64,000 bases of DNA, taken from NCBI RefSeq assembly GCF_001202035.1, contig NZ_LGHT01000045.1:170117-234116 (forward strand), in the 5' to 3' direction. The notes under the pieces are model-generated. The model worked only from the letters and a program-made list of their open reading frames with translations, was not told where the DNA came from and ran no database searches. Positions 35,507 through 43,773 of this stretch are shown here, one piece after another; position 1 is the stretch's first letter; every line of letters starts with the position of its first letter. The translations under genes were made by a program, and so were the position numbers. This DNA comes from Pseudorhodobacter wandonensis (lineage in GTDB: Bacteria > Pseudomonadota > Alphaproteobacteria > Rhodobacterales > Rhodobacteraceae).

Positions 35507-36940
35507 ATGGAAATGCCAAAGATTGACGCGGCAATTGTTGCGCGCAAACCGGCTATCATAGCGGCGCTGCAAGAGGTTTTGCCCGATGACGCCGTGATCT
35601 TTGATGAGGCCGAAGTTCGCGCCTATGAATGCGACGCATTGACCGCCTATCGCTGCCCGCCCCTTGTCGCAGTGCTGCCGCGAACCACCGCCGAGGTATC
35701 GGATGTGCTGCGCATTTGTCACCAGATGGGCGTGCCTGTGGTGCCACGTGGGGCAGGGACATCGCTTGCCGGTGGCGCCTTGCCCACGGGGGATTGCGTG
35801 ATCCTTGGTGTGGCGCGGATGCATGATGTGCTTGAAACCGATTACCCGAACCGTTTTATCCGCGTGCAATCGGGGCGTACGAACCTGAGCGTGACGGGCG
35901 CTGTGGAAAGTGACGGGTTCTTTTACGCGCCCGATCCTTCCAGCCAACTTGCCTGCGCCATTGCGGGCAATATCGCCATGAACTCGGGCGGGGCGCATTG
36001 TTTGAAATATGGGGTGACGACGAATAACCTGTTGGGCGTGACGTTGGTGCAGATGGACGGCACCGTGCTGGAAATCGGTGGCGCGCATCTGGATGCAGCT
36101 GGCCTTGATCTGTTGGGCGTAATTTGCGGCTCCGAAGGGCAGCTTGGGGTCGTGACCGAGGCGGTTTTACGCATTTTGCCGAAACCCGAAGGCGCGCGGC
36201 CTGTGTTGATGGGCTTTGACAGCAACGAAGTTGCAGGTGAATGCGTGTCGGACATTATCAAAGCGGGCATTCTGCCTGTGGCGATCGAATTCATGGACCG
36301 TCCCTGCATCGAGGCAACCGAAGCCTTTGCCAAAGCTGGCTATCCTAAGTGTGAAGCCTTGCTGATTGTTGAGGTCGAGGGCTCTAAGCCCGAGATTGAC
36401 GAGCAACTGGCACTGATTATCGAGATTGCCAAGCGTCACAACCCTATTGAGCTGCGTGAGGCCGCAGATGAAGACCAGGCCAAGCGCATTTGGCTGGGGC
36501 GAAAATCGGCCTTTGGGGCGATGGGAAGTATCAATGATTACATGTGTTTGGACGGCACTATTCCGGTTTCAAGCCTGCCTTTCGTGCTGCGCCGGATTGG
36601 CGAGATGAGCAAGGAATACGGGTTGGATGTGGCCAATGTGTTCCACGCGGGCGATGGCAATATGCACCCTCTGATTTTGTTTGATGCCAATAAGCCAGGC
36701 GATTTGGAGCTGTGCGAGGCCTTTGGCGCCGATGTGTTGAAACTATGTGTCGAGGTTGGGGGCTGCCTGACCGGCGAGCATGGCGTGGGCATTGAAAAGC
36801 GTGACTTGATGAAAGTGCAATTTGCGCCTGCGGATATGGAAGCGCAGCTTTGGGTGAAAGATGTGTTTGACCCCAAGTGGTTGCTGAACCCTGCCAAGGT
36901 ATTTCCGTTGGATATTACCGCCAGCCGCCGTGCCGTGTGA
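35507..36940 (+). CDS. glcD: Glycolate oxidase subunit GlcD (FAD-linked)
   Basis: A 477-residue FAD-binding (PCMH-type) oxidase subunit that oxidises glycolate to glyoxylate with GlcE and GlcF. Features: VLPRTTAEVSDVLRICHQMGVPVVPRGAGTSLAGGALPTGDCVILGVARM (FAD domain, about 65-110), NSGGAHCLKYGVTTNNLLGVTLV, CGSEGQLGVVTEAVLRILPKP, and the C-terminal substrate domain with DVANVFHAGDGNMHPLILFD and GGCLTGEHGVGIEKRDLM. The start has a weak GGGGGCTAGCC leader. An element of GC hairpins sits between it and glcE. Confidence 0.95.
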   Translation: MEMPKIDAAIVARKPAIIAALQEVLPDDAVIFDEAEVRAYECDALTAYRCPPLVAVLPRTTAEVSDVLRICHQMGVPVVPRGAGTSLAGGALPTGDCVILGVARMHDVLETDYPNRFIRVQSGRTNLSVTGAVESDGFFYAPDPSSQLACAIAGNIAMNSGGAHCLKYGVTTNNLLGVTLVQMDGTVLEIGGAHLDAAGLDLLGVICGSEGQLGVVTEAVLRILPKPEGARPVLMGFDSNEVAGECVSDIIKAGILPVAIEFMDRPCIEATEAFAKAGYPKCEALLIVEVEGSKPEIDEQLALIIEIAKRHNPIELREAADEDQAKRIWLGRKSAFGAMGSINDYMCLDGTIPVSSLPFVLRRIGEMSKEYGLDVANVFHAGDGNMHPLILFDANKPGDLELCEAFGADVLKLCVEVGGCLTGEHGVGIEKRDLMKVQFAPADMEAQLWVKDVFDPKWLLNPAKVFPLDITASRRAV

Positions 36941-36944
36941 CTGC

Positions 36945-37068
36945 CGGGGGTTCCCCCTTTGGCCCAAACCAAGAGCTGGGGGGCTGTCTGCCCCCCGCGC
37001 CGGGTGGTTCTTGAACCAATGGCGAACCACCCCGCGCCCCCGAGGATATTTTTGCCGAAAAGAAAGGG
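36945..37068 (+). repeat. GGATATTT 3'-end element, copy 5, between glcD and glcE
   Basis: Three nested GC hairpins (GGGGGTTCCCCC; GGGGGG...CCCCCC; GGGTGGTTC...GAACCACCC) lead into the core CGAGGATATTTTTGCCGAAA followed by AGAAAGGG. It starts a few bases after the glcD stop in sense orientation. Its last purine-rich bases lie just in front of the glcE ATG and may form part of its ribosome site. Confidence 0.7.
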
Positions 37069-37075
37069 CAGCGGA

Positions 37076-38173
37076 ATGAGACCTGCCAATGAGTTGGAAC
37101 TGGCCGAGGCGATCCGAGATGCGGCGGGGCCGTTGCGGGTTGTGGGGGGCGGCACGCGGTCGATCGGCCCTGCACCTGTGGGCGAGGTGTTGGAGACGTC
37201 AGGGTTGTCTGGAATTTCGCTTTATGAGCCGGGGGCGCTGACGATTGTTGCGGCGGCAGGCACACCGCTGGCGCAGGTAGAGGCAGAGCTGGCGCGAGGC
37301 GGGCAGCGCCTGCCGTTTGAGGTGCCGGATTTGCGCGGGTTGTTGCAGCGCGAGGGCGTGTCGACCATTGGTGGGGTTGTGGCAGCGAATGCCTCGGGGC
37401 CGCGGCGTATTCAGGCAGGGGCGTGCCGGGACAGCTTGATCGGGGTGCGGTTTGTCGACGGGGTCGGAACAGTGATCAAGAACGGCGGGCGGGTGATGAA
37501 GAACGTCACCGGCTATGATCTGGTTAAGTTGATAGCGGGCAGCCACGGCTGTTTGGGCGTATTAAGCGAGGTGGCCTTTAAAGTGCTGCCGAGACCCGAG
37601 GTCGAGGCGACCCTGATCCGTGATGCGTTGGACCCTGCTGCGGCGGTGCAGGCGATGTCACAAGCGCTTGGCTCGCCTTTTGAGGTGACGGGAGCAGCCT
37701 ATCTAGGGGGCCAGGTTCGTTTGCGGATAGAAGGGATGGCGGGGTCGGTGGCGTATCGGACTGCGGCTTTGGCCAAATTGCTGGGCGCAGGCTGGCAGGC
37801 GGTGGACGCCGCGACGAGTGCCGCGCTATGGCTGGAAATTCGTGATGTGCAGGCCTTTGCAGGCAAGCCGGGGCAGGTGTGGCGGATTTCGGTTAAACCG
37901 TCGGATATGGTGCAGGTTCTGGCGGGTTTGGCAGGGGCGCAAACCCTGTGTGACTGGGGCGGCGGCCTGATCTGGGCGCGGGTAGAAGAGCCGGTAGATG
38001 TGCGCGGGGTGATTGCACCGCTGGGTGGGCATGCCAGCTTGATACGGGCCGAGGCCGGTTTCGCGCAGGTTCCGGCCTTTCAGCCCGAAGCGCCGGCGAT
38101 TGCGGCGCTGACTGCAGGCTTGCGGGCCAAGTTTGACCCGAAGGGTACTTTGAACCGCAGTTTGATGGGATAG
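37076..38173 (+). CDS. glcE: Glycolate oxidase subunit GlcE (FAD-binding)
   Basis: A 365-residue second FAD-binding subunit. It is shorter than GlcD, as usual. LRVVGGGTRSIGPAP (about 19-33), LSGISLYEPGALTIVAAAGTPLAQVEAEL, STIGGVVAANASGPRRIQAGACRDSLIGVRFVDGVGTVIKNGGRVMKNVTGYDLVKLIAGSHGCLGVLSEVAFKVLPRP cover the FAD domain. The ATG at 37076 is chosen because the longer frame reads through the repeat element. The small membrane-protein gene follows after three bases. Confidence 0.94.
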   Translation: MRPANELELAEAIRDAAGPLRVVGGGTRSIGPAPVGEVLETSGLSGISLYEPGALTIVAAAGTPLAQVEAELARGGQRLPFEVPDLRGLLQREGVSTIGGVVAANASGPRRIQAGACRDSLIGVRFVDGVGTVIKNGGRVMKNVTGYDLVKLIAGSHGCLGVLSEVAFKVLPRPEVEATLIRDALDPAAAVQAMSQALGSPFEVTGAAYLGGQVRLRIEGMAGSVAYRTAALAKLLGAGWQAVDAATSAALWLEIRDVQAFAGKPGQVWRISVKPSDMVQVLAGLAGAQTLCDWGGGLIWARVEEPVDVRGVIAPLGGHASLIRAEAGFAQVPAFQPEAPAIAALTAGLRAKFDPKGTLNRSLMG

Positions 38174-38176
38174 GCC

Positions 38177-38482
38177 ATGACCAGTTTGTTAGTTCTTGGC
38201 CTGCCATTGGTGATCTACCCGTCACTCGCCGTTTTGCCCAAAGGCAAACCCGCCCTGTTGGGTTTGGTCGTCGCAGGGGCGATGATTGCGGCGGCATTTG
38301 TTGCTGCGCCCGGTTTGGGCAATTTACGGATACTGGCGCTTGGCGGGGTCGGGCTTGCGGCACTTGCCCAGGCGCTGCGCTGGCTGGCCGGGCCGCGCCT
38401 TGCTGCCGCCCATTATATCGCTTTGCTGGGGGCTTTGCCTTTAGCTGCCCTTGCCGCCATCATGTTCAGCCTCGGAGCCTAA
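38177..38482 (+). CDS. Small membrane protein in the glc operon
   Basis: A 101-residue, strongly hydrophobic protein with four predicted membrane segments (about 3-19, 26-46, 51-67, 77-97). I do not recognise a named family. It starts three bases after the glcE stop and ends one base before the glcF ATG, so it is translated as part of the glycolate oxidase unit. It could anchor the otherwise soluble GlcDEF complex at the membrane for electron transfer to quinone, but that is an inference from position alone. Confidence 0.7.
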   Translation: MTSLLVLGLPLVIYPSLAVLPKGKPALLGLVVAGAMIAAAFVAAPGLGNLRILALGGVGLAALAQALRWLAGPRLAAAHYIALLGALPLAALAAIMFSLGA

Positions 38483-38483
38483 G

Positions 38484-39773
38484 ATGCAAACTACATTCAC
38501 CCCCGAACAGCTGAAAGACCCCGCAACCAAACGCGCCAATGAGATATTGCGCACCTGCGTCCACTGCGGGTTTTGCACAGCAACTTGCCCAACCTATCAG
38601 GTGTTGGGAGATGAGTTGGATAGCCCGCGCGGCCGGATTTACCTGATCAAGGATATGCTGGAAAAGGGGCGGCCTGCCGATGCCAAAACGGTCAAGCATA
38701 TTGACCGCTGCTTGTCCTGCCTTGCCTGCATGACCACTTGCCCTAGCGGCGTGCATTACATGCATCTGGTTGATACCGCACGCGAATATATCGAGAAAAC
38801 CTACAAGCGCCCGTTGATGGACCGCTTGCTGCGTTGGACGCTTGCGCAGATTATCCCGCACCCAACGCGGTTTCGGCTCGCCCTGCTGGGGGCAAAGCTT
38901 GGGCGGCCTTTGGCGTTTTTGATGCCTGATGCGCGGCTGCGGGCGATGTTGGAAATGGCCCCGAAAACCATCCCGCCCGTCAGCCGCAACGACGATCCGC
39001 AAAGCTTTGCCCCGCAAGGCCCGCGCAAGTTTCGTGTGGCACTGATGACGGGATGCGCGCAAAAGGCGCTGAACACCGATATCAATGACGCGACGATCCG
39101 CATTCTGCGCCGTCTTGGCTGCGAAGTGGTGGTTGCCAAGGGGATGGGCTGTTGCGGCGCGCTGACCCATCACATGGGCAAGGCCGACCAATCGCATGCG
39201 TCGGCCGCGGCCAATATCAATGCCTGGATGGCCGAGAAACGTGCGGGCGGCCTTGATGCGGTGGTCATCAACACTTCGGGTTGCGGCACGACCGTCAAGG
39301 ATTACGGCCATATGTTTCGCAATGACCCCCTTGCCGATGATGCGGCGGTGGTTTCGGCCTTGGCGATGGATATTTCCGAATTGCTGGTGAAAATCGGCCT
39401 GCCGGAAGGCGCGGATAAGGGGATCAAAGTCGCCTATCACGCGGCCTGCAGCTTGCAGCATGGCCAGCAGATCAAGACCTATCCCAAAGACCTGCTGAAA
39501 CGCGCCGGATTCACAGTGGTGGAACCCAGCGACAGCCATTTGTGTTGCGGCTCGGCAGGCACCTACAATCTGTTGCAGCCTGAAATCAGCCAGCAACTCA
39601 AGGCGCGCAAGGTCAAAACCCTTGAGGCGAAAACCCCCGATATCATCGCCGCCGGCAATATTGGCTGCATGATGCAAATCGGGTCTGGCACGCAAATCCC
39701 TATTGTGCACACAGTGGAATTGCTGGATTGGGCAACAGGTGGCCCAAAGCCGACAGCATTGACGAAAGCATGA
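38484..39773 (+). CDS. glcF: Glycolate oxidase iron-sulfur subunit GlcF
   Basis: A 429-residue subunit that passes electrons from GlcDE. Two 4Fe-4S sites are shown by CVHCGFCTATCPTYQVLGDELDSPRGRI (about 25-52) and CLSCLACMTTCPSGVHY (about 77-93). Two CCG (cysteine-rich) domains follow: GCAQKALNTDINDATIRILRRLGCEVVVAKGMGCCGALTHHMG and AYHAACSLQHGQQ...HLCCGSAGTYNLLQPEIS, typical of heterodisulfide-reductase-type electron transfer. The ATG at 38484 follows the membrane-protein stop directly. It is the last gene of glcDE-x-F. Confidence 0.96.
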   Translation: MQTTFTPEQLKDPATKRANEILRTCVHCGFCTATCPTYQVLGDELDSPRGRIYLIKDMLEKGRPADAKTVKHIDRCLSCLACMTTCPSGVHYMHLVDTAREYIEKTYKRPLMDRLLRWTLAQIIPHPTRFRLALLGAKLGRPLAFLMPDARLRAMLEMAPKTIPPVSRNDDPQSFAPQGPRKFRVALMTGCAQKALNTDINDATIRILRRLGCEVVVAKGMGCCGALTHHMGKADQSHASAAANINAWMAEKRAGGLDAVVINTSGCGTTVKDYGHMFRNDPLADDAAVVSALAMDISELLVKIGLPEGADKGIKVAYHAACSLQHGQQIKTYPKDLLKRAGFTVVEPSDSHLCCGSAGTYNLLQPEISQQLKARKVKTLEAKTPDIIAAGNIGCMMQIGSGTQIPIVHTVELLDWATGGPKPTALTKA

Positions 39774-39851
39774 TGCCTTTTGCACAAACGCGGTGCATCA
39801 TGCCAAAGCCTTAATACGGCCGCAAAGCATCGGTATCGCCAAGGCTGAGGT

Positions 39852-40688
39852 ATGGGAGGTTCGATGGCTTTTCTTGGTATCCTGTCCCGCGCTACTCTGT
39901 GCGTGACACTGGTTTTGGCGTTGCAAGCCACGGCGAATGCCCAGGAATCTGCGCTGCGTCGGCTTGATACCGGCGATCAAAGCCGCGGCTGGGATGCCGT
40001 GGGCCGCCTGAACATGGGCAAGCGCAGCTTTTGCACCGGCGCGCTGATTGCCCCTGATCTGGTTCTGACGGCTGCGCATTGCCTGTTTGATGCCAAAACC
40101 GGTGTGCGTATCAATCCGCAGGAAATAGAGTTCTTGGCCGGCTGGCGCAATGGTCGCGCAGCGGCCTATCGCGGCGTGAAACGGGCGGTGGCGCATCCCG
40201 AATATGTCTATGGCGGCGGCAACAAACTGACCCGCGTTTCCTTTGATCTGGCGTTGCTGGAACTGGATCACCCCATTCGCATGGCCTCTATCGCGCCTTT
40301 TGATACTGACCTGACACCGCATAAAGGCGATGAGGTCGGCGTGGTTTCCTATGCCAAAGACCGGTCCGAGGCGCCCAGCCTGCAAGAGGTCTGCCATGTC
40401 CTGAACCAAGAAGACCAGCTTTTGGTCTTGTCGTGCAATGTTGACTTCGGCTCGTCCGGGGCGCCGATTTTTTCCATCCATAATGGCGTGGCAAGGGTGG
40501 TCTCGGTCGTGTCGTCCAAGGCCGATTACGGTGGTGCGCCAGTCGCCCTTGGCACGAATTTGCAAGGCCCGTTGCAGGCCCTCAGGGCGACGCTTGAGGC
40601 CGAAAGCAGCCCGTTCCAAAAATCCGACCCCGCATTGCGCACAATGGAAGCCGGTGCAGGCAGCACCGCAAAATTCATAAAACCATGA
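39852..40688 (+). CDS. Trypsin-like serine protease, secreted (tandem copy 1)
   Basis: A 278-residue S1-type protease. A signal peptide (residues about 1-30, ending ATANA) is followed directly by the mature enzyme, without a clear pro-domain. The triad is visible: His in LVLTAAHCLFD, Asp in SFDLALLELD and Ser in DFGSSGAPIF. A disulfide pair around CTGALIAPDLVLTAAHC is conserved. The usual GGDSGGP is replaced by GSSGAP, as in glutamyl-endopeptidase-like bacterial members, so specificity is unclear. The stop overlaps the start of the next, paralogous gene as ATGA. A second in-frame ATG at 39864 is possible. Confidence 0.85.
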   Translation: MGGSMAFLGILSRATLCVTLVLALQATANAQESALRRLDTGDQSRGWDAVGRLNMGKRSFCTGALIAPDLVLTAAHCLFDAKTGVRINPQEIEFLAGWRNGRAAAYRGVKRAVAHPEYVYGGGNKLTRVSFDLALLELDHPIRMASIAPFDTDLTPHKGDEVGVVSYAKDRSEAPSLQEVCHVLNQEDQLLVLSCNVDFGSSGAPIFSIHNGVARVVSVVSSKADYGGAPVALGTNLQGPLQALRATLEAESSPFQKSDPALRTMEAGAGSTAKFIKP

Positions 40689-41524
40689 TCGGGCGGCTTG
40701 CGCTTTTGCTGTCTCTTGGTTTGGGCCTACCCGCCCAAAGCCAGACTGCAACCACGCTAGAGGCGCTGGGCCGCCGAGATCAGGTTCTGGGGTGGGAGGC
40801 CGTGGGCCGTATTGATCTGGCGGCTTCGGCCTTTTGCACAGGCACGTTGATCGCCCCCGACCTTGTGCTAACCGCGGCGCATTGCCTCTATGACAGCCGC
40901 AGCAAACAACCTTATGAGCCTTCGCAGATTCAATTCCGCGCGGGTTTGCATGATGATAAATCCATCGCCACGGCCAAAGTGCGCCGCACCGTTGCCCATC
41001 CCGCATTTATCCCCTTTGGCGATGTCAGCACCGATAGCATCGCGCATGATGTCGCCTTGATGGAACTGGCCGAGCCTATCCCCGCAGGCCGCGCCGCACC
41101 TTTCGCGGTGGCCATTCCGGGTGCAGAGTCCCAAATCAGCGTGGTGTCCTATGCCCGCGACCGCGCAGAAACGTTGTCATGGCAGCGGGCCTGCAGCATC
41201 AAAGGCCGTTCCGGCGTGCTTTTGGCCTTTGATTGCGATGTCGATCACGGCTCTTCGGGGGCGCCGGTGTTTGATCTGTCGCAGGGGCGCGCCAGAATCG
41301 TCTCGATCATTTCCTCGGGGTACCGTGATGCCGAAGGCGCGATTTCCTATGGCATGCAATTGCCCGATCTGGTTGCCGAACTGAAAACGGCTCTGCGCAC
41401 GGGCAAAGGTGTGATTTTGGCCAAAGGCGATACACCGCGCGCACAAATCCGCCGGATCGGGGTGAATACGGGCGCAAATGGCACAACGGGCGCACGGTTT
41501 GTCAAACCCCGCCAAAACCCGTGA
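40685..41524 (+). CDS. Trypsin-like serine protease, secreted (tandem copy 2)
   Basis: A 279-residue paralogue of the preceding gene with the same layout: signal peptide (MIGRLALLLSLGLGLPAQSQ), EALGRRDQVLGWEAVGRIDLAASAFCTGTLIAPDLVLTAAHCLYD with the catalytic His, IAHDVALMELAEP with the Asp, and VDHGSSGAPVFD with the Ser. Both share SVVSYARDRAE/GVVSYAKDRSE and the same C-terminal GANGTTGARFVKP/GAGSTAKFIKP ending. It overlaps copy 1 by four bases, so the two are made together. It is a recent tandem duplication by appearance, though sequences have diverged well beyond recent identity. Confidence 0.85.
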   Translation: MIGRLALLLSLGLGLPAQSQTATTLEALGRRDQVLGWEAVGRIDLAASAFCTGTLIAPDLVLTAAHCLYDSRSKQPYEPSQIQFRAGLHDDKSIATAKVRRTVAHPAFIPFGDVSTDSIAHDVALMELAEPIPAGRAAPFAVAIPGAESQISVVSYARDRAETLSWQRACSIKGRSGVLLAFDCDVDHGSSGAPVFDLSQGRARIVSIISSGYRDAEGAISYGMQLPDLVAELKTALRTGKGVILAKGDTPRAQIRRIGVNTGANGTTGARFVKPRQNP

Positions 41525-41548
41525 AGCACAGCCGTTTGATGCAAAGCC

Positions 41549-41577
41549 CTTGAAAACGGCTTTGTCCCTTCCCAAAT
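41549..41577 (+). promoter_or_regulatory. Candidate heat-shock (RpoH-type) promoter for hsp20
   Basis: CTTGAAA and CCCAAAT are separated by 15 bases, resembling the alphaproteobacterial RpoH consensus (CTTG with a C-rich -10). It lies about 100 bases upstream of the Hsp20 gene. The -10 match is imperfect, so this is suggestive only. Confidence 0.35.
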
Positions 41578-41673
41578 TTGGTTAACCGGGTGCCTCGTTT
41601 GGGCCCGGCCAAACCTAACCGGCCCGTCCAGCGCAAAGGAGGGCCGCTAACGCATCGCTTTACGGAGGATGAT

Positions 41674-42168
41674 ATGCGTAACTACGATTTTACCCCGCTT
41701 TATCGCGCCACGGTCGGCTTTGACCGCATTGCCGATATGATGGATAGGGCCTTGACCTCAGATGTCACCCAGCCCAGCTACCCGCCTTATAACATTGAAA
41801 AAACAGACGAAAATGCGTATCGCATTTCCGTTGCTGTCGCCGGCTTTTCACCTGACGAATTGTCGGTCGAGGTGAAAGAGGCCACGCTGGTCATCGCGGC
41901 CCGCAAAACCGATGACGCCAAGCCAGGCCAGTACCTGCACCGTGGCATTGCCACTCGCGCCTTTGAACGCCGCTTTGCACTGGCCGATCACATGCGCGTC
42001 ACAGGGGCCGTGCATGAACTTGGCATGTTGCATATCGAACTGGTGCGCGAAATGCCCGAGGCATTAAAACCCCGCCGGATAGAGATTGCCCGCCCGCAGG
42101 CCAATGCCGTGCCGCCGCAAATCGGCAAATCCAAAACGGTGGATGCACCGGAAACGGTTGAAACCTGA
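41674..42168 (+). CDS. Small heat-shock protein, Hsp20/alpha-crystallin family
   Basis: A 164-residue chaperone that holds unfolded proteins during stress. MRNYDFTPLYRATVGFDRIADMMDRA is the conserved Hsp20 N-terminus (IbpA-like), followed by the alpha-crystallin domain: YPPYNIEKTDENAYRISVAVAGFSPDELSVEVKEATLVIAARK and QYLHRGIATRAFERRFALADHMRV. GMLHIELVREMPEALKPRRIEI is the closing strand; the usual I-x-I tail motif appears as IEI. An AAGGAGG-like GGAGGA site precedes the start at 41674; the longer frame upstream is not used. Confidence 0.93.
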   Translation: MRNYDFTPLYRATVGFDRIADMMDRALTSDVTQPSYPPYNIEKTDENAYRISVAVAGFSPDELSVEVKEATLVIAARKTDDAKPGQYLHRGIATRAFERRFALADHMRVTGAVHELGMLHIELVREMPEALKPRRIEIARPQANAVPPQIGKSKTVDAPETVET

Positions 42169-42171
42169 TAC

Positions 42172-42210
42172 AAAACGCCTGCGCGACCAAAGGGTTGCGC
42201 AGGCGTTTTT
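42172..42210. terminator. Bidirectional terminator between hsp20 and aruI-like gene
   Basis: A long perfect stem AAAACGCCTGCGC / GCGCAGGCGTTTT with a 12-base loop, followed by a T and preceded by A's. It lies four bases after the hsp20 stop and four bases before the stop of the convergent gene, so it can end both transcripts. Confidence 0.92.
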
Positions 42211-42213
42211 CGG

Positions 42214-43773
42214 TCAATAGGCACGAATTTCTACAAGCCGCGGCCCCGGTTCGGTGACGGCCCCAGCCATAGCCTCTGGTTCGGGCCTGATGCAGGCGTA
42301 ATCCATTCCACAGGCCGCAGCAAAGGCCTCAAGCCCCAAAGGCGATGGCGTGCAGCCGATCACCTCGGTGTTGGCGGCCCGCATGGCGGCTGCAATCTCG
42401 CCATAGCCTGCGTTGTTCCAGACCAGATAGGTGATGTCCAAACCCTCATCCACCGCGACCCGCAATTCGGCAGGCGAGAATTGCAAACCGCCATCGCCGA
42501 TCAGGCAAAACACCCGCGCATCCGTGGCCAGCGCTGCCCCTACGGCCGCACCGGGGGCAAAGCCGAGTGCGCCGAAACCGGTGGCAGCGTTAAACCAGCC
42601 ACCCGCGCGGTCGTGGCTATAAAGCAGGTTGCCCGCATACACTGGTTGCGTGCTGTCACCGACCACAATCGCACCCGGCACGGCATTGCGCAGTGCCTCT
42701 AGCATGGCAATCTGGTTGGGCATCTCGGCACCCAAATCCGCCACCTCGGCCCGCGCGGCGGCCATCGCGGTTGCCGCCCGTGCCGCACCATCCGACTTGC
42801 GCGCGGTCACTTGTGCCGACAGTGCCGCGCAGGCCGCAGCCGCATCGGCCCGCAAGCCGATAGCCAGCGGATGCCGCGCCAGTTGCAGCGGGCACAAATC
42901 AATGCGGATCATCCCTTCCATATCTGGCAAGCCGCCGCGCACATACATATCATAATCAGTTGGCCCCAATTCTGTGCCAATCGCCAGCAGCTGATCGGCC
43001 CCCGCGATCAGCATCCGTACCGCTTCAAGACTGGGCGAGGCGGCAACTGACAGCGGCCCCGCAATCACACCCCGACCATTCGTGGTTTGCACCACCGGCG
43101 CATCCAGCGCCTCGGCCAGCGCCTGCACCGCAGCCCCCGCATGACGCGCGCCGCCGCCTGCCAGAATGACAACTCGCTTGGCGCGGTTCAACAGGCCTGC
43201 CGCTTGCTGCACCTGCTCTGGCGCGGGTGGGGCGATGCGAACGGCTATCGGCGCGGCCGCCTCTGCTGCGTGCATGCCCATCACATCGGTCGGCACCTCG
43301 ATATGCACAGGGCCGGGCCGCCCGCCCAGCATCGCGGCAAAGGCCATGTTCAAACAGCGGTCCAACGTGTCGGGCGATGTCACCTGAAAACTGGGGCAAA
43401 GCGCGCGTACCAACCCCGCCTGATCGGGCAATTCATGCAGTAAACCAAGCCCTTGGCCCAAACTGGCCCGCCGGTTCACCCCCGAAATCACCAGCATTGG
43501 CACCGAATCGGCCTTGGCCTGCGCCATTGCTGTCAGCGCATTGGTCAGCCCCGGTCCGGTAATCACAAAGGCCACACCCGGCTTGCCCGAAACCCGCGCA
43601 TACCCATCGGCCATAAAGCCCGCACCCTGTTCGTGGCGCGGCGTCACATGGCGGATGCCAGACCCCGACAACCCGCGATAGAGCTCGATCGTATGCACAC
43701 CGGGGATGCCGAACACCACATCGACACCCCGCGCACGCAACCCTTCGGTCAGGGCATGTCCAACTGTTTTCAT
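42214..43773 (-). CDS. Thiamine-diphosphate enzyme, 5-guanidino-2-oxopentanoate decarboxylase-like (AruI)
   Basis: A 519-residue ThDP-dependent enzyme of the acetolactate-synthase fold. The N-terminal Pyr domain shows VVFGIPGVHTIELYRGL and RHEQGAGFMADGYARVSGKPGVAFVITGPGLTNALTAMAQAKADSVPMLVISG (with the catalytic Glu in HEQGAGFMADG). The C-terminal PP domain shows GDGGLQFSPAELRVAVDEGLDITYLVWNNAGYGEI (GDG...N thiamine motif). The close aminotransferase partner and an adjacent basic amino-acid importer fit the arginine transaminase pathway, where AruI decarboxylates 2-ketoarginine to 4-guanidinobutyraldehyde. An acetolactate-synthase-like role is possible, but the regulatory subunit IlvH is absent. 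Confidence 0.8.
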   Translation of the reverse strand: MKTVGHALTEGLRARGVDVVFGIPGVHTIELYRGLSGSGIRHVTPRHEQGAGFMADGYARVSGKPGVAFVITGPGLTNALTAMAQAKADSVPMLVISGVNRRASLGQGLGLLHELPDQAGLVRALCPSFQVTSPDTLDRCLNMAFAAMLGGRPGPVHIEVPTDVMGMHAAEAAAPIAVRIAPPAPEQVQQAAGLLNRAKRVVILAGGGARHAGAAVQALAEALDAPVVQTTNGRGVIAGPLSVAASPSLEAVRMLIAGADQLLAIGTELGPTDYDMYVRGGLPDMEGMIRIDLCPLQLARHPLAIGLRADAAAACAALSAQVTARKSDGAARAATAMAAARAEVADLGAEMPNQIAMLEALRNAVPGAIVVGDSTQPVYAGNLLYSHDRAGGWFNAATGFGALGFAPGAAVGAALATDARVFCLIGDGGLQFSPAELRVAVDEGLDITYLVWNNAGYGEIAAAMRAANTEVIGCTPSPLGLEAFAAACGMDYACIRPEPEAMAGAVTEPGPRLVEIRAY

